A stretch of DNA of 64,000 nucleotides from Chiua virens (lineage: Eukaryota; Basidiomycota; Agaricomycetes; Boletales; Boletaceae): the NCBI GenBank assembly GCA_019787685.1, contig JAHNUO010000008.1, positions 682,001 through 746,000 of the forward strand, in the 5' to 3' direction. Position 1 is the first letter of the stretch. Every line of letters starts with the position of its first letter. The notes below the pieces were generated by a model. It was not told the origin of the DNA. It made no database searches and worked only from the letters and a program-made list of their open reading frames with translations. The position numbers and the translations under genes are program-made. This document shows, piece after piece, positions 56,201-64,000 of the stretch.

Positions 56201-57817
56201 GCATACGGGCTTCCCGAACATGAGACATAGCTACAACTTGACGTAAGAATCATGAGTGAAGGGATGAGGCCAAGACATACCCTTTAGGTTAAGCCTCGCA
56301 CAATGATGCTCAAGATCGTCGATTGTACCAAAGAGGACTTCCACATGAAGAATGAATTTCTCTGCCATCCTGATGGCATCAAGGTATTGTCCGTTACTAA
56401 CCTGCCGCAGCATATCTGATATGCATGCAGCACTGGATTCCTCAAATGCTGAAAGGACGCTGATACACGAGCGTGAGTGAATACCTCAAGGACGAAGAGC
56501 CGAGATTACTCACGTCCAGATTCGGTATACTAACTGCTCCATTCGAGCTTGTTTTTCTTTGAGAGAGGCTGGTGTCTCAGCGTTTTTCCTCTTCAACATA
56601 CGAAGGCTCGAGCTCCGATCCATCACTTATAGAACCGCTTGACCTCCGCGAGACCACTTTGACGTTCCAGAACTAGGCGGTTGAATGAAGGAGTGATCGA
56701 GTGGAACTCCGCGCGACACACCTTGTTGATCATGTAACACTCTGGATGCCAGCACTCGTCCCTCATGTTGCGATTGATCTCGACGAACTGTTTCAAGATC
56801 GCGCTACTACAACCGGCGCATTTTGTGGCAAAACGCGTTGAGTAATGGAAATGGCAATATACATCACCATCGTGTTCGTAGTAAGAATCCTGAGGACCGA
56901 AGAGAGTCGGACATAAGGAGCAAGTGAAGTGTTCCACGTGGTACTTTTTGTCTGGATCTGGGGTGAATGAAGGAGACGAAACAAGTGAGATGAAGACTTA
57001 CTGCATGCGGTGATGTAACTTCCACGCAAGGCAAGGCCACACTTTGCGCAGATGAGGTTGAGACGACGGAAGTAATCCCTCTCGCAAAGAGGCTGCTGCT
57101 TGCCATCTGGGCCATCAATGGGGAAGAACTTTGCGGCGACGACTTCACCACAATCCTGAGGGACGATGAACGGGTGACGATAAGGAGAATGTAAAGACGG
57201 ACCATGCATTTGAAGCAATTGAGGTGAAAGACAGTTCCGAGAGCACGGACGAAAGCACCCTGCATCGGAAGGCCACATGCTGAGCATGGTCTGGTGGCAA
57301 GGTGTGTGATGGGAGCGTTTGATGGGATGATATGAACGACTCACGATGAAGAGAGGTTTGAGGTGGCTGAGGATGTGGATGTGAGGGGACCACCCTTGTT
57401 TGGGGAACTAGATCCTGATGAGTTGGTATTGGCGGAGGTATCGGAAGTGGTGCTATTGCGACGTGGCCTATCAGAGGGATAGTCGGAAGTGGGGGTGCGG
57501 GTGGAGTGACTTGAAGGACTACTGGGGGTTGTTGGACGACTTGCGGAGAGAAAGGCGGGGGAGGGAGCGGGAAGAAGAGAGAGAGGATGGACGAGATCGT
57601 ACTTGTGAGAGGGAGTGTGATTGAGGTCATCGCTGTGGGGTGCATCGTGCTTCACGGAAGGGGTATTTCTGTTGAGGTCGTGGGTAGAGCCGAGAGTAGA
57701 GGCCCTTGTCGGGAAATGCGGGCGATCGGGGAGACGGGAAGGAGAGGGAGTTGAAATCGGAGGAGGAAGGACGACGTGGTCTTTGCGGAGACGTGTAGCC
57801 TCGGAGTCAAAGGCCAT
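53218..57817 (-). CDS. LRG1: LIM-domain RhoGAP, Lrg1 type
   Basis: Minus strand, ATG at 57815-57817 (MAFDSEATRLRKDHVVLPPP), stop at 53218. A Ser/Pro-rich N-terminus is followed by LIM 1 (CGLPMQGAFVRALGTVFHLN, C-x-DCGEVVAAKFFPIDG, CERDYFRRLNL), LIM 2 (CAKCGLALRGSYITAC, HVEHFTCSLCPTLFGPQDSY, CHFHY) and a partial third segment (CAGCSSAILKQFVEINRNMR, HPECYMINK). A later LIM-like unit (CVKCSQAVEEDCVRLG, HCLQCNTCGKAAA) lies in the long 590-codon exon. The RhoGAP domain comes near the C-terminus: VEGIFRRNGNIRRLKDLTEA (arginine finger region), NPVQLAALLKKFLRELPEPL and NLATVICPSILYSRGRD. Lrg1 accelerates GTP hydrolysis by Rho1, controlling glucan synthesis and mating or septum growth. The tail is Pro/Gln/Ser-rich. 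The long insert and LIM arrangement are as in filamentous fungi. Confidence 0.85.
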
Positions 57818-58058
57818 AGTAGCGACGAGATATCTGACGAGGCTGAGTCGGAAAGAAGCGCATACGACGGACACGACAACGTCCCCAAGCTGGCGTGACA
57901 ACTTGTAACACTCACTATCTCAATTGAGTTCTGTCGTCTACCTCATTTCATTCTCCGTTTCAACTCGGCACATAGCCGGCATCTCTCGCCGAGGGTCTTC
58001 GTCCTCAACATCGGCCCCGTCTGCTATAAATCCACCACCGAACGAGCCATGCATCACC

Positions 58059-58600
58059 ATGCATCCACACCACATCTTTCTTCACCGCGGCCCCTCTCGC
58101 ATCTTCTGGTTCCTCGCCGGCGCCGGCGCAGCCACCTGGTGGCACCACTCCGCCGCCATCCGTGACCACCGTGCCCAATATTGGCCATGCGTCATGCAGA
58201 ACCGTCGCATACAAGATGTTCCCAGCGACTGCCCCACCCCAGGATGCCAGATCCACCCCACCCTGGGCCTCGGACCGGTCTCCGATCGGATGGAGCCATC
58301 AGCGCAACTGGGAACAAGACAAGGAACGCCTCAATGATATCCAGAAACGTGCAGGAGAAACAGTGCGTCCTCCATCTTCTCACATCATCTCTCACCAAAT
58401 CGCCCCACTCCAGGTCGCTGATCTGTCCGAGTCCACACTCGAGTCCATAATCACCGGTGCAGAGTCCCTGAAAGTTGTACGTATTCATCCTCTCCATCTC
58501 TCACCTCGCGGATTTAATTCTCAATCAGAAACTCGTCGAACTCCGCGCTGAGCGCGAGCGTCTTGAGGCCGAAAAAAAAGTCGCCCAACCGGCTGCCTAA
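58059..58600 (+). CDS. Small single-span membrane protein, unknown
   Basis: ATG at 58059 (MHPHHIFLHRGPSRIFWFLA), with a hydrophobic Ala/Trp segment (FWFLAGAGAATWW, residues about 16-28). An intron of about 67 bases (ending CAG before CGACTGCCCC) joins to APPQDARSTPPWASDRSPI, GWSHQRNWEQDKERLNDIQK and, past another intron, VADLSESTLESIITGAESLK-KLVELRAERERLEAEKKV, a coiled-coil end at QPAA. A short first ATG at 58049-58051, out of frame, opens a 38-codon upstream ORF that overlaps this start. I do not recognise the family. The coiled coil plus one span suggest a tail- or signal-anchored organelle protein. No function is proposed. Confidence 0.6.
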
Positions 58601-58805
58601 ACAGCCATATTACTTCGTTCATCCGCAAACATTCACCCCTCTCATCTCGTACTAATAATTGGATACTGTCCCTGTAGCTATTTATCACTTCGAAGCACGT
58701 CTTTCATTTATTACACAATGGTCCCATCTACGAACTTGCCTGGTCCACATGTCATTTCCGGTCGTGTATAGAACTAACAATTTCATGAATTCATATCGAG
58801 GGCCC

Positions 58806-60634
58806 TTAAACTTCCCCTTGCAACGTGGACCGAACGTAATCTGGCCTCTGCGGATCCAAATTCCCTTGTTCCTCCGCTGGAGGTTGACAAATCCATAAAT
58901 CATCAGCACCTCAAGTAAAGTCAACTCACGCGTCGCATGCCAGAAATAGACGATAAGGCCAGCGATAACGACCGCGAATGCGGGGAAATAGAGCCAGAAC
59001 GGGGAATAATGCTACACCACTCGTGAGGGACCGTGTGCGAGCACCAGAAAATAGACTTACGAATAGGAATAAACCTAATAATCGCAGTCAACAATAGCCG
59101 GTACAAGGTTGTACCCCATCACATACCAAACAACAGGCCATAGAAATCACTGGTAAGCAGACTGATGTTGTAAAATGCAGACGAAGCGGAACGGTACAGC
59201 ATAGGTGCGGTCGTATACAAGATGAACATGGCTAGGAAAACGAAATCAACAGATCGCTACGATACCCGGTGCAGACTGCTTACCGGCGGTATATGCGAGT
59301 AAGAATCCAGCTGAAATAGCATAAATAAGTCGATACGACACTACCTTGGTGCAGTTCCTAACTTACCGTTCGGACCGTCCCATGTAGACACAAACCAATC
59401 GCCATGTTCTAGCGCAGATGCCTGAATCCCATTGACTATTGTTCCCCACATACCCATTTGCCCAACAACCTGTGATCGACAGATTAGGTTCGATTGAACA
59501 GCGCAAGCCATAGTTCATTTTACCTCGTACAAGGGTCTCCTTCTAACGAAAAACTCCTCGGTTGCATTGGCTGGAAAGAGGTGTCTAGCAACGTTTCATA
59601 TGACAAAGGATCGTAACACTCACTGAAACCATACAAAGTTGCACCAATGATCATAAAGGCATCACCTTTGCCTTTACTCAAGGCAGGGTAGTTCTTATCC
59701 GTCAACATATCAGACGTAACGAGCAATCCAAGTCCTGCGACGCACACAAGGACACCCTATCGAGATGAATGATTATTACCGATATCACAGGAAAGGGGCA
59801 GGTCACTAACCAGTACTTGTGTCCAATGGTATCGAGTGCGCATGTACACCCAGCAAAAGAGCAAGCAGACAGGTATCGCCCAACTGAAATAATCAAGATC
59901 AAGTCGCGCAGAGTTAACCGTCAGAGCGACCTACGCGTCCAGTAGCATGCACGACAATAAGTCGGTATAATTGTATGCCTGATCAAACACACGGTGAATC
60001 CTATGCATTTAGCCACAGTCTGACTTGTCGTACTTTGACGACGAGAAAGTTGCCTTCCACGTCACAGCATGCCAAAAAGAAATCTGCTGGAATTATCAGA
60101 CCAAGAAAGCAGATGACTCGGCGCACATACATTTCCATCCATCACGAAGTACCATCCGCCCCCATCCTCGGAAGCCATCTGCAGATAGACAGATTTAGGA
60201 CATCAATCCGAAGGTCACGCTTGAGACTCGCACATTGATACATGGTATACGGCGTATAGATCAAGAACAGCGAAAAATACCTGATGATCCGAAATGTTCA
60301 ATGTGGCAGCCCAGAACGAACGCGTCACTCACAAAAACCACGTCTGCGTGGTAGGAATGGACCAGTTCCTGCTGACGAGTTCGGTAGTCGTGACATTGGT
60401 CACGGTGATGCAGAGCGACACAACCTGTCCGGCGACGAAAGAGAAAATGAAACTTTTCGTCCAGAGACTCTTCCAACGAGCCCAGACACTGTGCGCCCAA
60501 GCACCGAAAGACGAATAATCGATGGACGGTCGAACGACTTCCCGTAGTGTGTCTTCAGCTGGGGAGGGTAACCGAGCCAAGGATGGGGCGTCGTCGGCGT
60601 CGTCCCGTTTGCTATCCATCGATCTTAGCGACAT
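58806..60634 (-). CDS. SLC35F-type multi-spanning solute transporter
   Basis: Minus strand, ATG at 60632-60634 (MSLRSMDSKRDDADDAPSLA), stop at 58806. About ten hydrophobic segments across eight or so exons: FIFSFVAGQVVSLCITVTNV, TWFL-YFSLFLIYTPYTM, VICFLGLIIPADFFLACCDV, TDLLSCMLLDAWAIPVCLLF, GVLVCVAGLGLLVTSDMLTD, GDAFMIIGATLYGFSNATEE, FLLAYTAAMFILYTTAPMLY, SAFYNISLLTSDFYGLLFG and FPAFAVVIAGLIVYFWHAT, with a soluble tail EEQGNLDPQRPDYV. FYNISLLTSDFY and NATEEF match the DUF914/SLC35F1-F2 family of drug/metabolite-superfamily transporters, of unknown substrate, in endomembranes. Tail and order fit well; a few exon borders in 59100-59500 are approximate. Confidence 0.8.
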
Positions 60635-60983
60635 GACGGACGGGATGTCTCCCTTAAGTATTGGTAAACTGGTGAGAAAACAAGGATATCCGGTACGGGA
60701 TGGCCGTGTACGAAACACATGCCCCTGGGGCCTGCGACAAGAAAAATGTGGTGTCTAACTTCTGTCAGGTCCAAGTTAACAGCAGTCCGAAACGATTCCA
60801 CAAGAGAGATGTGCTTTCTTCACCAGCGGCTCTATGTCAACTCTATGTACACCACCAGGGCAGGTACCTGGGCGCTCTCACATCCTCAAACCCGTGATCC
60901 ATAGTAATCCCACGCAGGAAAAGAGCCACCAATAAAATTCACAAAGACGATCCATATATGAGCTAAGGGCTTACGATATAGAA
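60635..60983. other. Upstream of the SLC35F-type gene, 3' of the p24 gene
   Basis: Both neighbours run leftward. No ORF with domains and no repeat was seen; the SLC35F promoter presumably lies here. Confidence 0.5.
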
Positions 60984-61799
60984 CTAAGTTCTCTCCTGGA
61001 AGAATCGCTATGGATACCGGAAACCATCGTTAGCACCTCGCACGTCGACAACCCAAAGAACCTACCTTGAGATGCTTCAACTGCCACGTACATGTGAGGA
61101 TAAGGACCACAATCTGCAGCAAACTATACCACACGGCCTTCGAGTTGGTCGCCTCGCTCAAGTTACGAAAGTCTGATTCCCTTTCTCTCTGGTATTGCTG
61201 TTCACGACGGATGTCCTCCAGCTTTTGGTTCAGGTCGCGGACCTTGCTCGCCAGTTCTGAAACATGACTCCGGTCATGCTCAACGTCGGCCTTGGTTTTA
61301 CCTACGACGATGTCCAGATAGAGTTTTATGTGTGTGCTCGACCACCACGACGTGTAGTTCGTGGACAGACATATTTGGTGGTCGCCCGACTCATGGGAAG
61401 TGAAGGTAAAGCGACTGTCGGGCGGTCCGCGGGTTTGCACGACAGAGTGACCGGTTTCCATCTCCTATAGAAAGCGGCGTTGAGCATCCGCGACGGGTCC
61501 ATGAATGCCACACACCTCCACCTCAACAACCATGCCTAGGTTTGGCTCTAGCGCATAGCCTTGTGCTTGTTCCTGCCACTCAAGGGCTCGGTAGTGTCCT
61601 GTAAAACAACAGTAAACTGGGATGCCCTCTCGGGTGATAGTTTCGAGGGTATGTACATACCCTCGACAACAGTGTCAGACGGGAGTTCCTCGATGAAACA
61701 CCGTTTCTCGTTAGCGTCAAGATAGAAATGGAGGGCATTTGCAATCGTTAAAAAGTGCAGTAAAGATAATAAAAGAGTGGTGGAGCGGAATACGAACAT
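60984..61799 (-). CDS. p24-family cargo receptor of COPII vesicles (Erp1/Erv25-like)
   Basis: Minus strand, ATG at 61797-61799, stop at 60984. Signal peptide MFVFRSTTLLLSLLHFLTIA, then the GOLD domain: ALHFYLDANEKRCFIEELPS, HYRALEWQEQ..., FTFTSHESGDHQICLSTNYT and YLDIVVGKTKADVEHDRSHV. A coiled coil follows (SELASKVRDLNQKLEDIRRE), then QYQREREVDFRNLSEATNSK and one C-terminal transmembrane helix (WYSLLQIVVLILTCTWQLKH). The tail FFQERT is the cytosolic end with the FF motif that binds COPII coats. p24 proteins form heteromers (alpha, beta, gamma, delta) cycling between ER and Golgi. The GDHQICLSTN block suits the alpha/gamma (Erp) branch; subfamily is not certain. It is divergent from RPF1 over 114 bases. 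Confidence 0.85.
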
Positions 61800-61913
61800 T
61801 CTGCAATGATGGGCGCGCTGGACAGATCCAACGAGACACGACATGAAATGTAGTCATCACGTGATCTCTACCAAGAGTGAGTGCGAGAGTGATATCTTTT
61901 CTGTACTGACAAC

Positions 61914-63267
61914 ATGCCACCACGGATACAACCTTCCATTATCAAGAACAAGGTCAAGCGGCAAGAAGTCGCCGCTAAACAGAAAAAGGCAAAAAACCAA
62001 CACAAACTTCAAAAACGACTAGCCCAAGCCAAGGAAGAGGCCAGTGATCCTGCTGCCAAGAAAGTAAGTACAATCCAGGACGCCTGATCCGACATACCAA
62101 TCTAATTCTATGGATAGAAAAGAATAGCGGAGAATATTCCGCGTACGCTCGATAACTCGCGCAAAAATGACCCAGCGATACTGCCATCATCGAAAAATCC
62201 CGATCACCCGTCCCACATAAAACTCGACGAATTGAACAGTGATGTCGCTTCGGATTCATTTTCTCGTTACTTCAATTTTGAAGACGATCCGACCGTACCG
62301 CCCAAAGTGCTCATCACGACCTCACCAAAAGCATCCAAGTCAACATATGACTTTTGCGACGAATTGGTCGGCGTCTTCCCTGGCGCGGAATATATTCGCA
62401 GGAAGAAGGGTAAAGGATTTGAGATGGGCCGCATTGCTGGGTGGGCAGCCGGACGAGGGTACAAGCACCTCCTTGTCGTAAATGAAGATATGAAGAAACC
62501 AAGTGTGTATCATCCCGTGTGTGCCGCATAGTACTCTGACGCCAGTTAGATGCCATCACACTCGTCTACCTCCCAAACGGACCCGTCGCCTATTTCAAGC
62601 TCACGTCCATAGAGCTCACGAAACAAATATATGTATGTGGTTTGTTGCTCGTCTTTGAGAAATGCTGACTCCTACAAGGGACACGCACGAGCAACACCAC
62701 ATAATCCGGAGCTTGTTCTAAACCAATTTTCCACCAGCCTTGGACATGCCATTGGGCGAATGTTTCAAACACTATTCCCTCCTCTCCCTGAGTTCCAGGG
62801 TCGTCAGGTCGTTACTCTGCATAACCAACGAGATTTCTTGTTCTTTCGAAGACACAGGTATACCATCCGACTTTATTCGATGTCCATTGATCTGATGGTC
62901 AATCCGAGATATGCGTTCCGATCTGCAGAGAAGGTCGCTTTGCAGGAAATAGGTCCCCGTTTCACGCTCAAGTTAAGGTGGGTAAAGAAAGGGTTACCTG
63001 CAGTCCGAAACTTCGGCGCTGCTCCACCATCCCTGGAAATTTCAGTGGGTACTGAAGAAAACGAAGAATCCACCCAAGAGGCGTCGCCAGAGGGTGTTCA
63101 ACATGATGATGCTGCGAAAGTAGATGCACCCAAAACCAAAAACCCGCCCAAGGATAATGATTTCCTATGGCAATGGAAGGTTTGTGATTTGCAATGTGTT
63201 CGACTCAGTGCTGATTGTCCTCATCTAGCCTGAGTTGGAAACCACCAGGCGGACATTCTTCCTGTAG
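61914..63267 (+). CDS. RPF1: Ribosome production factor 1 (Brix domain)
   Basis: ATG at 61914, stop at 63265-63267. Basic N-terminus ([34 protein letters not shown]), then [20 protein letters not shown], then the Brix domain: [133 protein letters not shown] and [20 protein letters not shown], ending [17 protein letters not shown]. The Brix signature is complete and in order. Rpf1 works in 60S pre-ribosome assembly and ITS2 processing in the nucleolus. Exon 5 continues directly to the tail; no lesion was seen. Confidence 0.92.
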
Positions 63268-63446
63268 TTTGTTGCACCATACATATAGTCCATGGTGTTG
63301 TACATCAATGAACACCTGTTTGAGAGTGCATTAGCCACCCTAGCTACTTTCTTTTGGCGTGTGACATAATAATAGTCAAGCCAGTCTGCCACCAGGCCAC
63401 TACCGAGGGTTCATAACGTTCATACACTGCGATAAACCCATTTGAC

Positions 63447-63882
63447 ATGTCTTCTGCTGAGACTCCTTTACCACCACCGCAACAAAATGTGAAACCAAAG
63501 GACTACTACGCCAAGTTCACTGTGGGCCGATCATCTCTGTCCTTTTACTTTATTCTCATGCAATATTTCGCATCCTAGGCTCGCAAATCGTACACGGAAT
63601 ACACCGAGTATGTCCACGCGACAAGTCTCCGCACAAGAAACTGACGCTCTGCATAGTCCATGCGAGGACGCTTCGAAAGCATCTCTTGCATGCATGGACC
63701 AGAACGGCCACAACCGAGACAAATGCATGGAGTACTTTCGGGCTTACAAAGACTGCAAACGGGCATGGGTACGCCTCGTGTCGTCATGCTCGTTCACACC
63801 TCTGACGCGTTTGCATATCGTCGTTTATCAGATTGAACAAAGACGAGCAGACCGTCAGCGTGGCCGAGAAACACCGATATGA
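63447..63882 (+). CDS. COX23: COX23-like twin CX9C mitochondrial protein
   Basis: ATG at 63447 (MSSAETPLPPPPQQNVKPKD), four exons, stop TGA at 63880-63882; about 89 residues. After YYAKF-T comes ARKSYTEYT-DPCEDASKASLAC (C-x9-C) and DKCMEYFRAYKDCKRAW (C-x9-C), then the basic tail IEQRRADRQRGRETPI. Both CX9C pairs are spaced exactly, so it folds into a disulfide hairpin imported by Mia40 into the intermembrane space. Family members assist cytochrome c oxidase assembly and copper handling. The final intron (about 63770-63831) is in phase, giving W-IEQRR. The gene lies at the right edge but is complete. Confidence 0.88.
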
Positions 63883-64000
63883 GGGCTTGTAGGTGTTCGT
63901 CGACCAAGACCTTTCCGAAGTTAGTAGCTATGATCATGCCGCATGCGTGGTGAGCCTACTCTGCGTATTTCTTGGTTTCATCTGCAAAGGGACGAAATCC

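Overview
The window is nuclear DNA of a filamentous basidiomycete, most likely an Agaricomycete. The evidence is that nearly every gene is split by introns of about 45-70 bases with GT...AG ends, genes are packed head-to-head and tail-to-tail on both strands, and two genes belong to the multi-spanning DUF6534 membrane family typical of Agaricomycetes. A Rhizoctonia/Ceratobasidium-like source is my best guess, but sequence alone does not prove it. No rRNA, tRNA, CRISPR array or intact transposon was seen.

Layout. 1-9 kb is gene-poor and accessory: a frame-disrupted partial gene at the left edge, two diverged copies of a DUF6534 membrane protein on the minus strand (1651-3431 and 5189-7000), and a decayed metallo-beta-lactamase-fold gene (8483-8962) next to its intact relative (9243-10278). 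10-24.6 kb holds a cytidylyltransferase-like gene, a Zap1-type zinc-finger regulator, an M20 vacuolar carboxypeptidase, dihydroxyacetone kinase, a USP4/11/15-type deubiquitinase and CCZ1. 24.6-29.5 kb holds TAF10 and a Crinkler-like protein with a kinase-like C-terminus. 29.5-46 kb is housekeeping: RPC4, xanthine phosphoribosyltransferase, mitoferrin, an FAD monooxygenase, NBP35, an SLT2-type MAP kinase, symplekin and V-ATPase subunit G. 46-64 kb carries a Zn2Cys6 transcription factor, ribosomal proteins P2 and S15, a decayed Crinkler-like relic, an LRG1-type LIM-RhoGAP, a small membrane protein, an SLC35F-type transporter, a p24 protein, RPF1 and COX23.

How they relate. There is no obvious pathway cluster. 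Many neighbours are divergent pairs with very short shared upstream regions (26-120 bases), including ZAP1/CPS1, DAK/USP, RPC4/XPT1, symplekin/VMA10 and p24/RPF1. P2 and S15 also diverge from one 350-base region. SLT2 and LRG1 are known partners in Rho1/cell-wall-integrity control in yeasts, and mitoferrin and NBP35 both serve iron/Fe-S metabolism, but here each pair is merely on the same contig.

Most unusual content: (i) a Crinkler-like protein whose N-terminus appears to carry two tandem header domains before a possible PD-(D/E)xK segment and a kinase-like domain, plus a broken relative 22 kb away; (ii) the DUF6534 pair with conserved tiny exons; (iii) recurring single-base frame disruptions in at least five otherwise well-conserved genes, which look more like sequence errors than decay.
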